Below, one piece after another: positions 25,977 through 34,410 of a stretch of 64,000 bases of DNA. The position numbers and the translations under genes were made by a program. Position 1 is the first letter of the stretch. Each line of letters opens with the position of its first letter. A model generated the notes under the pieces. The model saw nothing but the letters and a program-made list of their open reading frames with translations, was not told the origin of the DNA and searched no databases. Source of the DNA: Acetobacter cibinongensis. GTDB lineage: Bacteria; Pseudomonadota; Alphaproteobacteria; Acetobacterales; Acetobacteraceae. The stretch lies in assembly GCF_000963925.1 (NCBI RefSeq), contig NZ_BAMV01000010.1, forward strand, positions 1 through 64,000, written 5' to 3'.

Positions 25977-26789
25977 AGCCTTATTCTGCCCCGCCAGGTA
26001 TTTCTTCTTACCCTTAAGGCCTTTTTTCAAAAGAACAGGCAAAATCATACGCCATACGCGCGGCATCATCAGCATGACCTGCGCGAGGATACCATCCGAA
26101 CTGGGGCAAAAAATTTCTGACTTTGGCCGCTTGAGCAAACGCTCGACAATCGCTGCGATGTCATCGGGTGTAGAGGGCTGCGTCAGAAAATTGAGAACTG
26201 AGCCGCCATTATCAATCTCTCTCCGCAGCATTGGCGTGTCCACTGCACCAGGGAAGACGGAAGAGACAGCAATACCACGCGGTTGCAGGTCCTGTGCGAG
26301 TGACAGCGCGAACCCGCGCAAGCCAAACTTACTGGCCGTATAAATGCTGCTGCCTTCAAGCGGCACCAACGCCGCCATGGAATTCACAAAGACAATCCGC
26401 CCCTCCTTGGGCACAAGCGGCAGCGCCAGCATGGTCAAAAGTATGGGGGCTTCAAGATTAACCGCAAGCTGTGCGGAAACGCCCTGTGTGTCACACGTTC
26501 CCATCCGCTGGGGAGTGATCACACCTGCGCAATGCACAACCGCATACAAAGGCACGGACGCCTTGCGCAGGCCTTCCATGGTGCTTTGAATTTCAGCAGG
26601 CTTTGACAGGTCACACGCTACGGGTGTGACATGCTGTTGTAGCGGCGTGTCACCCCTCCGGCTGAACGCCAGAACGTGAAGCCCCGCCGCCACAAGACGG
26701 TGAATCAGTTTCTCCCCTATGCCGCCTGCTGCACCGGTCAGCAACACGACGGGGCGAACTGGATGAGAGGTTAAATGAGAAAAAGGCAT
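25968..26789 (-). CDS. Short-chain dehydrogenase/reductase (SDR)
   Basis: A 273-residue Rossmann-fold enzyme of the classical SDR family. The nucleotide-binding motif TGAAGGIG is at about 18-25, HCAG at about 91-94 is the NNAG-equivalent, the catalytic Ser lies in NSMAAL, and YTASK at about 150-154 gives the active-site Tyr and Lys. FSRRG after strand 2 suggests NADP(H). The last 50 residues form a basic, hydrophobic tail that may associate with the membrane. The substrate cannot be inferred. It sits 77 bases downstream of mtnP in the same direction and could be the last gene of that unit. Confidence 0.85.
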   Translation of the reverse strand: MPFSHLTSHPVRPVVLLTGAAGGIGEKLIHRLVAAGLHVLAFSRRGDTPLQQHVTPVACDLSKPAEIQSTMEGLRKASVPLYAVVHCAGVITPQRMGTCDTQGVSAQLAVNLEAPILLTMLALPLVPKEGRIVFVNSMAALVPLEGSSIYTASKFGLRGFALSLAQDLQPRGIAVSSVFPGAVDTPMLRREIDNGGSVLNFLTQPSTPDDIAAIVERLLKRPKSEIFCPSSDGILAQVMLMMPRVWRMILPVLLKKGLKGKKKYLAGQNKAGV

Positions 26790-26865
26790 AAGGAGAATAA
26801 AACCACCATTCTAAGTGCCCCTAGCAAACACACCTTTTTCTCTCTGTGCAAGGGTTGGGCGTGGA

Positions 26866-27756
26866 TTAAGCGCCCAACACCCGCCCTGCCACGGTTTGCA
26901 GTTTGGCAATCAAAGCAGGGTCACGTGCTTCTGGCGCGGTAATAATGGCGTGCTCAAGGGCACGGTCACACCCAGCCTCACACAGCCCACGCTTCTGGCC
27001 CAATACGGGAATAACAGCCTTGACCAAAGCTTTGGCGTTGGCGGAGTTGGCCTGCATGGTTTTGACCACGCCTTCTACGGTAACGTTGTCATGCTCTTCG
27101 TGCCAGCAATCATAGTCTGTCACCATGGCAACGGTTGCGTAGCAAATCTCGGCTTCCCGTGCCAAAGACGCTTCCGGCATGTTGGTCATGCCAATAACCG
27201 AGCATCCCCAGGAGCGGTACAACTCACTTTCCGCGCGGGTTGAGAATTGCGGGCCTTCCATCACCAGATACGTGCCACCACGGGTCGCCTCAAGCCCAAG
27301 CGCCTTTGTCTGGGCTTCCAGCACGTCCCCAATACGGGAGCACAGCGGGTCTGCCATGGAAATATGAGCTACGCACCCTGTGTCAAAAAAGCTTTTGTCA
27401 CGCCAGATCGTACGATCAATAAATTGGTCAATAATCACGAAATGACCGGGCGGCAGTTCTTCCTTCAAAGACCCTACAGCGGAGAGGGACACAATGTCTG
27501 TCACGCCGGAAATTTTGAGGGCGGCAATATTGGCTTTGTAGTTCAGCCGGGACGGAGGAATAGGGTGCCCGCGCCCGTGCCGTGGCAGGAACACACAGCG
27601 TACCCCGTCCAGACGCCCAAATAACAACTGGTCGGATGGAGCACCCCACGGGGTTTCAACATGCCGCCATTCCTTGTCTTCCAACCCGTCAATATCGTAC
27701 AGGCCTGATCCGCCTATCAAGCCAATAACAGGTTCAATATTTTCATTTTGCGACAT
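26866..27756 (-). CDS. mtnP: S-methyl-5'-thioadenosine phosphorylase
   Basis: A 296-residue MTA phosphorylase (PNP family 2). It splits methylthioadenosine, the by-product of polyamine synthesis, into adenine and methylthioribose 1-phosphate for methionine salvage. Seen: GLIGGSGLYD at the N-terminus, LPRHGRGHPIPPSRLNYKAN (phosphate and nucleoside binding, about 58-77), VMEGPQFSTRAES (about 182-194) and MTNMPEASLAREAEI with the purine-binding Asp in VTDYD. Its start overlaps the end of the second cytochrome c1 gene by 14 bases, so it is probably cotranscribed with the respiratory pair, an unusual partner. Confidence 0.95.
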   Translation of the reverse strand: MSQNENIEPVIGLIGGSGLYDIDGLEDKEWRHVETPWGAPSDQLLFGRLDGVRCVFLPRHGRGHPIPPSRLNYKANIAALKISGVTDIVSLSAVGSLKEELPPGHFVIIDQFIDRTIWRDKSFFDTGCVAHISMADPLCSRIGDVLEAQTKALGLEATRGGTYLVMEGPQFSTRAESELYRSWGCSVIGMTNMPEASLAREAEICYATVAMVTDYDCWHEEHDNVTVEGVVKTMQANSANAKALVKAVIPVLGQKRGLCEAGCDRALEHAIITAPEARDPALIAKLQTVAGRVLGA

Positions 27757-28564
27757 GGGACCAGATTCTCCGCTTCAGGATCACAAGTAGAATGGCGAGA
27801 AAACACAGATAAAGCGCCACGCCAACACCCAAGCGGCGTTTGCTGTCTGCATGGGGGGAAGAAACCCATGCCAGAAACGTCGTGACGTCTCGTGCTTCCT
27901 GCGCGGCGGTGGCTGCTGTGCCATCCGCATATACCACAGCATTATCACGTAACGGCGGGGGCATGGCGGTCCTGTGCCCTATGGCATAAGGATTATAAAA
28001 CCCATTAGCATGGATGCCTGGCTTGTCCTGAGGGTCTGCTGCCCCGTACCCTGTCAGGAGTGCCAGTATGCGGTCTGGTCCACCGGGGTAAACGATCGCC
28101 ACACGGGAGAGATCCGGCGGTACGGCCCCATTGTTGGCCGCACGCGCCGCATCCGGGGACGCATAGGGAGCGGGAAACGCATCCTCAGGCTGCCCTTTCC
28201 GCTGGGTACTTTGCCCCGGCTCTCCCGGTCCTGTGGGCACTTTCCATGTTGCAGCCAGCGCCATGACCTGCTCTGAAGAGAGTCCTGCGGCTGCAAGGTC
28301 TGAAAAATGCACCGCGCCCAAGCTATGGCAGGCTGCGCACACACCAGCAAAGACAGCATAGCCCCGTTGAACTGCCGCAAGGTCATAATGCCCGAGCGGG
28401 CCATTAAATGACCAGTGCTGAACTGGCGCTTTCTCTGGTGTGAGTGAGTGTGCCATGCCCTGCACAGGAACACAGGCCAGTATTCCACATCCCACACTGC
28501 GAAAAACAGTCTGCCTGAAGCCTTGCAGACACGTCAGGAGGTCAGCTTTTACACGCCGGATCAT
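27743..28564 (-). CDS. Second cytochrome c1-like protein
   Basis: A 273-residue paralogue of the cytochrome c1 encoded at 13655-14431. It has a signal peptide (about 10-38), the haem c motif CAACH at 76-80, the axial Met at M201 in AMPPPL, and a C-terminal membrane anchor (about 247-264) with a basic tail. All elements needed for a membrane-bound c-type cytochrome are intact. The ATG at 28564 overlaps the stop of the cytochrome b paralogue (ATGA), fixing the start; a longer frame would run deep into that gene. There is no third, Rieske gene beside it. Confidence 0.9.
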   Translation of the reverse strand: MIRRVKADLLTCLQGFRQTVFRSVGCGILACVPVQGMAHSLTPEKAPVQHWSFNGPLGHYDLAAVQRGYAVFAGVCAACHSLGAVHFSDLAAAGLSSEQVMALAATWKVPTGPGEPGQSTQRKGQPEDAFPAPYASPDAARAANNGAVPPDLSRVAIVYPGGPDRILALLTGYGAADPQDKPGIHANGFYNPYAIGHRTAMPPPLRDNAVVYADGTAATAAQEARDVTTFLAWVSSPHADSKRRLGVGVALYLCFLAILLVILKRRIWSHVAK

Positions 28565-29757
28565 AGCTGTGCCTCGGGACGTGCCTGCCGTGCGTGCCAT
28601 GGTAAAAACCCGAAAAAATAAGCAAAGAACCCAAGGGTAGCGAGACGCCCCACCGTAAGCCAGACACCCGCCACATGGTGGCGCCCAGCAAGCCCGACCA
28701 GAATAAAGGACAGCACCAGCACGCTCAAAGCTGCCCCGGCTACAAAACGGCTTACCCACCACGGGGATGTAGCGGCGTGGGATTTGGGGTCAAGCCGCGG
28801 CACCAGAAACAGAACCAGCACAGCCCCAGCCGAGACAACAAGCCCGCCAAACTTGGACGGCACAACCTGCAACATGCCGTAAAATGGCAAAAAATACCAT
28901 GCTGGCTCAATATCCGCCGGAGTGTGAAGCGGGTTTGCTGGGCGGTAGTTTTCCGCTTCACTCACCAGGCCGGGCCAGAAACACATAACCAGCGTAAAAG
29001 CGAGCGCCATGAGCACAACGCCCAGCACGTCCTTCACAGTAAAATAGGGATGAAACGACAGTAAGCGCTTTGGATTTTGCCCGCTTAGCCCTGAAGGGCT
29101 GCTGCTTCCACGGCCATGCAGAACCGCAACATGCAGCACCACTGCCGCAACAAGAGTGAAGGCCATGGTAAAATGAAGCACAAACATACGGTGTAGTGTT
29201 GGCGTGCCCGGAGCATCCCCTCCAAGAAACATGGCCTCCAGAGTGGGGCCAACAAGAGGCACGGCACCAACAGCCTTCCCCGCCACATCGGCCCCCCAGT
29301 AAGACATTTGCCCCCACGGCAGCACATAGCCAGCAAAGGCTGTCACCATCACCATAACCAGCACGGCAACGCCGACACCCCACACGCCCCGGCGCGGGGG
29401 GGCGTAGGACCGATAGATCAACCCCCGCAAAAGATGACAATACAAAGCGAGCATAAAAAAGCTGGCCCCTGTCATATGCAGGCTACGCAAGAGCCACCCG
29501 GAGGGAGCCCGCCGTTCCAGAGCTTCCACAGAACTGAACGCCAGTGTGGCATTGGGGGTGTAGGACAGAGCAAGGCTGAGGCCACTGGCAACCATGAGCG
29601 CCAGAACAGCGATCAGCATGGCCCCTACAGTCCACAGAAAAGTAAGATCTCTCGGCATAGGGAAGCGGGCCATATGGGTGGCAAGCCGCGTTGCTATGCC
29701 TGCTTCTGCCTGCTGCACCACCTTGCCCTGCTGTTGCTCTAGCACCGTGTCAGACAT
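28561..29757 (-). CDS. Second cytochrome b-like protein with PAWY instead of PEWY
   Basis: A 398-residue paralogue of the cytochrome b at 12411-13655. All four haem-ligating histidines are kept with the same spacing (94, 108, 195, 209), as is the PWGQMSYWGA loop. The quinol-oxidation motif PEWY is changed to PAWY at 285-288; the Ala codon is GCA at 28900-28902, one base from GAA. That Glu normally accepts a proton from quinol at the Qo site. The start at 29757 (MSDTVLEQ) is preferred over an upstream start at 29829. First gene of a unit with the c1 paralogue and mtnP; no Rieske gene follows. It may use the other operon's Rieske protein, act without one, or have another redox role. Confidence 0.92.
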   Translation of the reverse strand: MSDTVLEQQQGKVVQQAEAGIATRLATHMARFPMPRDLTFLWTVGAMLIAVLALMVASGLSLALSYTPNATLAFSSVEALERRAPSGWLLRSLHMTGASFFMLALYCHLLRGLIYRSYAPPRRGVWGVGVAVLVMVMVTAFAGYVLPWGQMSYWGADVAGKAVGAVPLVGPTLEAMFLGGDAPGTPTLHRMFVLHFTMAFTLVAAVVLHVAVLHGRGSSSPSGLSGQNPKRLLSFHPYFTVKDVLGVVLMALAFTLVMCFWPGLVSEAENYRPANPLHTPADIEPAWYFLPFYGMLQVVPSKFGGLVVSAGAVLVLFLVPRLDPKSHAATSPWWVSRFVAGAALSVLVLSFILVGLAGRHHVAGVWLTVGRLATLGFFAYFFGFLPWHARQARPEAQL

Positions 29758-30025
29758 CCGCTTTCTCACTCTCACTGGCCTCATATCTTTGGGGTTCGGG
29801 CGTTTCCCCGCAGATGTCCTGTACACCAAGCCTATGCCGTCCCAAATGCAGGCTAGCCATGCACGCTGCTACCGCCATTGCCATTCTTTGCGCCAACACG
29901 CCTTTACAAAATCCGCCCAGCCCGCGATGAACAAGCAAATACTGCACGTATTGCCCAGAAAAAGCACCCCTTGAAGGCAGAATGGGTACTGGCCTTGACT
30001 GTACCCCAGAACAGAGAACCCCGGC

Positions 30026-30940
30026 ATGATCCCTACCAAAGTTCACTCCGTTCCCGACCATGTTGCCCTGAAAGCTGAAGCCCGCAGTTGGTTTGAATCC
30101 CTCCGGGACAAAATTTGTGCCGCGTTTGAGCAGATTGAACAGGAAGGCGCACAGCAAGGCAGCCCTGTTCTGGCAGGCCATGAGCAACCAAGCCGTTTCG
30201 AACGTAAAAGCTGGAACCGGGAAAACGATGATGGCACTGCCGGTGGCGGCGGTGTCATGAGCCTGATGCGCGGCCGGGTGTTTGAAAAAGTGGGCGTCAA
30301 TGTGTCCACCGTTGAGGGCACCTTCAGCCCGGCTTTTGCTGCCACCATTCCTGGCGCCTCAGAAGACCCTCGGTTTTTTGCAACCGGTATCAGCCTTGTT
30401 GCGCATATGTGCAGCCCTTTGGTGCCTGCTGCCCATTTCAACACCCGCATGATTATTACCACGCAGGGCTGGTTTGGCGGCGGTGGGGACATTACCCCCA
30501 TGTTTCCCGAATCAGCCGAAGCCATTGATGATGCAGCGGCTTTCCATGCCGGATTTGAACAGGCCTGCGCACGCCACAATCCGGAGTATTACCCGCGCTT
30601 CAAGGCATGGTGTGACAAGTATTTCTACCTTCCCCATCGCAATGAGCCGCGTGGTCTGGGCGGTATTTTTTATGACCGGTTGGACAGCGGCAATATTGCG
30701 CAGGATTTTGCCTTTACAAAAGATGTGGGCCTTGCCTTTTTGGAAACCTACCCGAACATTATCCGCCGCCGCATGATGGAACCGTGGAGTGCGGAGCAGC
30801 GCGATGCCCAACTTGTCCGCCGTGGCCGTTATGTGGAGTTTAACCTTTTGCACGATCGTGGCACACTGTTCGGGCTGAAGACGGGTGGCCATACGGAAGC
30901 AATTCTGATGAGCATGCCGCCCGAGGTGAAATGGCCATAA
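30026..30940 (+). CDS. hemF: Oxygen-dependent coproporphyrinogen III oxidase
   Basis: A 304-residue HemF of standard length. It decarboxylates two propionates of coproporphyrinogen III using O2 to give protoporphyrinogen IX. Family landmarks: [29 protein letters not shown] (about 75-93), [12 protein letters not shown], the AAHFNTRMI segment, [11 protein letters not shown] (about 152-162), [18 protein letters not shown] and the C-terminal [15 protein letters not shown]. Divergent from the second cytochrome b gene; a link between haem supply and the cytochromes is plausible, not shown. Confidence 0.97.
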   Translation: MIPTKVHSVPDHVALKAEARSWFESLRDKICAAFEQIEQEGAQQGSPVLAGHEQPSRFERKSWNRENDDGTAGGGGVMSLMRGRVFEKVGVNVSTVEGTFSPAFAATIPGASEDPRFFATGISLVAHMCSPLVPAAHFNTRMIITTQGWFGGGGDITPMFPESAEAIDDAAAFHAGFEQACARHNPEYYPRFKAWCDKYFYLPHRNEPRGLGGIFYDRLDSGNIAQDFAFTKDVGLAFLETYPNIIRRRMMEPWSAEQRDAQLVRRGRYVEFNLLHDRGTLFGLKTGGHTEAILMSMPPEVKWP

Positions 30941-31085
30941 TTCTGGCCGTGATTTTGCCGTGAACAAGACCTATTTTGTCTTGCTGGCTCGTGTGCCCTG
31001 TTGGGACTGATACATGGGCTGGCTTTTGAAGGACAGACCTGAAAAGACCTGTGAGAAGGGCCACACTGTGCCGCGCCGAGAGCCT

Positions 31086-32207
31086 ATGAACCCTATGAAC
31101 CGACCGACCCTCCTCTCCCGCCGCAAGGTTCTGGGAGGCGCTGTGGCAGGTTTGTGCGCAGTCACAGGCAAGACGGCGCAGGCTCATCAGGATCTTACAG
31201 CTGAAAGTGGCCGTCTGATTGTAGCAGGCGTTGCTGACAGCCAGTGTGGACGCTGGGCTGACATTTTGGTTCCCGCGTTGGCGGAAGCTTTGCATGTACC
31301 CCCCTTTACCGTGACAACCACCACGGGATGGGATGGTGTAACAGGGGCCAACCTGTTTGATATTCAGCAGGAACAAGCCATACCGCCAGCAGGCCTTATT
31401 GTTCCCGGTCGCGCCGTATTGGCGGCCATGTGTGGGGACAGCCGCGTTCATTATGACTATCAACGCTGGGTCCCTACTTTCTTAAGCCATCAACCCATGG
31501 TTGCTGTCGGGCGTGCCAGCCTGCACCGCTCCCTATCCAGCATTATCAAAGGCCAGCCGTTACGTGTGGCGGTCTCGACCTATGCCGGAGCAGAACTCCC
31601 TACTCTGCTGGCGCTGGATCTTTTGGCCTTACGCCCTTTGCCCGTTCCCGGCTTTGGCACCCCATCCGCTGCGATAGATGCGCTCAGAGCGGGCACGGTA
31701 GAAGTCATTCAGCTTCCGTTTGATGGAGAGTATGCTGGCCTTATGGCATCCCTTCAGGAAGATGGGTTTGAGCCTCTTTTTGCCAACGCTCTGCCAAAGG
31801 ACGTTTTCCAGCATCGCGGTCTGCCGCCCGACTTTACCGCCATTTACACGCAGGAACGCAAGCGTGCCCCGTCCAGTCTGGAATATGACGTATGGAGCGC
31901 CACCACGGCCGCCTGCGCCATGAAGGCTGGCGTTATGTTGCCTATCCTTTCCTCCCCCTCTCAGGTCGCACTCTGGCGTCATGCCTGCCAGACGGTTGCC
32001 AGCCAGCAAGACCTGCGCTCCCACGCACGGGATGAAAATGAGGTGATGGTCACAGGAAATGCGTGTGCGGCAGCCTATACTCTAATGATGCCAGATGTCA
32101 GCGTTCTGATGGCCCTGCGCCGTTGGCTTTCTCTCAACATTCCCAAGTGGCGCGATACCCTCGCGCGCCGGTCAGGCCCGCCTGCGCCGCAGCAAAACCC
32201 TAACTGA
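31086..32207 (+). CDS. Exported binding protein, TctC/Bug-like
   Basis: A 373-residue protein with a twin-arginine signal peptide (LSRRKVLGGAVAG, cleavage near AQA at about 33). The mature part resembles the Bug/TctC family of extracytoplasmic solute receptors: an early strand then QCGRWADILVPALAEAL, a middle HQPMVAVGRAS, and YAGAELPTLLALDLLA with GTPSAAIDALRAGTVEVIQLPF. Similarity is moderate and I see no tctA/tctB partner, so it may be an orphan receptor or an exported protein with another role. Its 3' end overlaps the convergent Smr gene by 36 bases. Confidence 0.55.
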   Translation: MNPMNRPTLLSRRKVLGGAVAGLCAVTGKTAQAHQDLTAESGRLIVAGVADSQCGRWADILVPALAEALHVPPFTVTTTTGWDGVTGANLFDIQQEQAIPPAGLIVPGRAVLAAMCGDSRVHYDYQRWVPTFLSHQPMVAVGRASLHRSLSSIIKGQPLRVAVSTYAGAELPTLLALDLLALRPLPVPGFGTPSAAIDALRAGTVEVIQLPFDGEYAGLMASLQEDGFEPLFANALPKDVFQHRGLPPDFTAIYTQERKRAPSSLEYDVWSATTAACAMKAGVMLPILSSPSQVALWRHACQTVASQQDLRSHARDENEVMVTGNACAAAYTLMMPDVSVLMALRRWLSLNIPKWRDTLARRSGPPAPQQNPN

Positions 32208-32786
32208 CCCTTTATTGCCCGCATGGGGATAAGTTAATCCTAAAACGCGGTTGCGTATTTCGGGCCGCCCCAACCAGTGGGGTAGCTCCCGCCGCAGGAT
32301 TCCACCTTCTGCCCCTGTGCCCAGTCCGGTCACAATTTCCACGCATCTCAGGCCCCGCATATGGGCCACATCCATAAACTCCATCAGCCTGCGGAACGCA
32401 TCCTGTGCCACCATACCATGCAGGTCCAGGCGACGTTGCACCCGCATGCCTCCATCAGAAAATGTGCGCCAGCTATAGTTATCAACGCCTGGATACCGCT
32501 TCCCGATAGCATCAGTCGGGTGCGGTTTATGGGTTATCTCAACCATAGGTTTAGGGGGAATAAAAAGCCCCATATCAACTTCGGGCAACGCCCGCGCCTT
32601 GCGGGCAAGTCCGCGGGCGAGCTTGGGTTTGGGTGGTGCCGCGGTAACCGTGTTAACGGCGGGGGCCTGCACTGGTGTTGAAGCAGTACCCTCCTCACTT
32701 ATCGGGTCGTGCAGCGGGGCCACATCACGCATGACGTGGTGCCAGAGCGCCTTTTCTTCTTCCCGTAGCTGACGCCGCCTGACCAC
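32172..32786 (-). CDS. Smr domain protein
   Basis: A 204-residue protein. The first 105 residues are basic and probably disordered (Pro/Ala/Lys-rich). Residues about 115-204 form an Smr domain: LDLHGM (about 119-124), a helix with FMDVAHMRGLRCVEIVTG, then GTGAEGGILRRELPHWL and a final VRVLLRR strand. Stand-alone Smr domains are nucleases or nucleic-acid-binding modules. The start is a GTG at 32786. It converges on the binding-protein gene and lies behind the terminator of the peroxidase gene. Confidence 0.88.
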   Translation of the reverse strand: MVRRRQLREEEKALWHHVMRDVAPLHDPISEEGTASTPVQAPAVNTVTAAPPKPKLARGLARKARALPEVDMGLFIPPKPMVEITHKPHPTDAIGKRYPGVDNYSWRTFSDGGMRVQRRLDLHGMVAQDAFRRLMEFMDVAHMRGLRCVEIVTGLGTGAEGGILRRELPHWLGRPEIRNRVLGLTYPHAGNKGSVRVLLRRRRA

Positions 32787-32802
32787 CTGCCTGTATCCCC
32801 AT

Positions 32803-32844
32803 AAAAAAAGCCCACTCGCTGGTTATACACCTGCGAATGGACTT
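32803..32844 (-). terminator. Rho-independent terminator after the cytochrome c peroxidase
   Basis: Read on the minus strand, AAGTCCATTCGC pairs with GCGAGTGGGCTT (12 pairs, two G-T wobbles) around a 13-base loop, followed by T7. It lies directly downstream of the peroxidase stop at 32867. Confidence 0.88.
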
Positions 32845-32866
32845 GGTTTCAAGGCTCAATAAAAAC

Positions 32867-34294
32867 TTACTTAGCCATGTCTGCCAGAGAACGGCCCTGG
32901 TATTTACCTGTCAGCGTTTTCAGGAACGCTACAATATCGTTTACGTCCTGATCAGAAATTGCATGATCTGGCGTCTGATAGCGCGCCATTTTCCGCACGG
33001 CATCTTCCAACGTGGCGACACTGCCATCATGGAAATACGGGCCGGTCTGGTCAATGTTACGCAGGGTTGGCACAACAAAGCGCTCACGGTCTTCATCTTT
33101 GTGGGTCACGTCATAGCGGCCTGTATCTGCTGCTGTCAGCTTGCCACCACGGTCCTTGAAGTAGTCTGACTCAAGGCCCATCGCTTCATACGCGCCGCCA
33201 CCCAGAGCAATACCGCTATGGCAGCCAGAGCAGCCAATGCTCTTGAACCGGTCGTAACCACGCTTAGCTTGGTCACTGATGGCAGACGCATTCCCTTTCA
33301 GGTAATCATCAAACGGGCTGTCGGGTGTCAGCAGCGTTTTTTCAAACTCTGCAATCGCTGTTGTAATGGTGTTCTGGTCCACGCTGGCATTGGGCCCAAA
33401 GGCCGCCTGAAACAAGGGTGTATATTCCGGGTTAGCCCGCAATTTCTCCGCAACGGCTACCCAGTCATGTGAGCCCATTTCCACAGGGTTCATAACGGGT
33501 CCGGCTGCCTGTGCTGCCAGATCATCCGCACGACCATTCCAGAACTGTGCCATTTTAAAGTAGGCATCATACACGGTTGGCACGTTGATCGGGCCTTTCT
33601 GGCCCCCAATGCCTGTAGCTGTTACCAGATGGTCAACGCCACCGTGGTTCAGGTCATGACAACTGGCGCAATTGAGCGCACCATCACCAGACAGGCTTTT
33701 ATCAAAAAACAACTGGCGGCCCAGCGCCACTTTAGCGGCATCAACCGGTATGCTGGCTGGTACCGGGCGCACAGGTTCTGCTGCAAACTTATCCGCAGCC
33801 CCGGTGTTCGCATAATATTTACGCCGTGTTTCCTCAACCCAATGCAGCACGGACTGGCGCTCACCATCAGACAGGTGCGCATGCCAGTGCATGAGCAGAT
33901 ACATGGTGGGCGGCATACGGTTTTGGGTAATCACTTCCTCAATACGGGACAGTTGTTCTTCCGTAGGCGGCTTACCCTGATCAAACGCAGCCAGTACCGG
34001 CTCAACCCGGAAATGGCGCAAACCTTCGTGCAGGTCTTTTTCCATCAACTGGTTTGCCAGAGGGAGCTTGAAGTAAAATGGCAGGTCACGGCCAACAGCA
34101 TGACAGTAGTCACACCGTGCTTCAGCCAACACATTGTAGGCTGCCAGAGCCACAGGATCCTGTTTTGTAGGAGATGTGGCAGGTAGTTGAGGTGCCGTAC
34201 TGTGATCAAAATGCGTCAAAAACGCAACTGTTCCACCATAAGCCAGAACACCTGCCCCTATTAAAGAGGCTATAACTCTACGCAATACACACAC
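32867..34294 (-). CDS. Tri-haem cytochrome c peroxidase (YhjA/CcpA type)
   Basis: A 475-residue membrane-anchored peroxidase. One N-terminal membrane segment (about 7-25) is followed by an extra haem domain with CDYCH (about 61-65) and by the classical two-haem CCP/MauG domain with CASCH (about 210) and CSGCH (about 350). The added N-terminal haem is the hallmark of quinol peroxidases like E. coli YhjA, which take electrons from the quinol pool to reduce H2O2 in the periplasm. The frame opens with GTG at 34294; a TTG three codons in (34285) has GGGAG at better spacing and may be the real start. A perfect FNR-type box lies upstream and a strong terminator behind. Confidence 0.93.
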   Translation of the reverse strand: MCVLRRVIASLIGAGVLAYGGTVAFLTHFDHSTAPQLPATSPTKQDPVALAAYNVLAEARCDYCHAVGRDLPFYFKLPLANQLMEKDLHEGLRHFRVEPVLAAFDQGKPPTEEQLSRIEEVITQNRMPPTMYLLMHWHAHLSDGERQSVLHWVEETRRKYYANTGAADKFAAEPVRPVPASIPVDAAKVALGRQLFFDKSLSGDGALNCASCHDLNHGGVDHLVTATGIGGQKGPINVPTVYDAYFKMAQFWNGRADDLAAQAAGPVMNPVEMGSHDWVAVAEKLRANPEYTPLFQAAFGPNASVDQNTITTAIAEFEKTLLTPDSPFDDYLKGNASAISDQAKRGYDRFKSIGCSGCHSGIALGGGAYEAMGLESDYFKDRGGKLTAADTGRYDVTHKDEDRERFVVPTLRNIDQTGPYFHDGSVATLEDAVRKMARYQTPDHAISDQDVNDIVAFLKTLTGKYQGRSLADMAK

Positions 34295-34352
34295 TCCCAG
34301 TCATTCTTGAAAAGCTATTGTAAGCTTTTATTCGCTCTGGTCTGGGTTGTGT

Positions 34353-34366
34353 TTGATACACATCAA
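34353..34366. promoter_or_regulatory. FNR/ANR-type binding box
   Basis: TTGATACACATCAA matches the FNR consensus TTGAT-N4-ATCAA exactly, as a perfect palindrome extended by one more T/A on each side. It lies 59 bases upstream of the peroxidase start codon, a position suitable for activation (class II) or repression. In E. coli the homologous peroxidase gene yhjA is FNR-controlled. No FNR-family gene is present in this window. Confidence 0.8.
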
Positions 34367-34410
34367 ACTGTCAAATAGATTATTTTCGTTAAAACCATTA
34401 ATAAAATCGA

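Noticed and set aside
29757-30026. FNR-type box between the second cytochrome b gene and hemF
   Set aside because: I looked for TTGAT-N4-ATCAA here and in front of the bc1 operon and found none.
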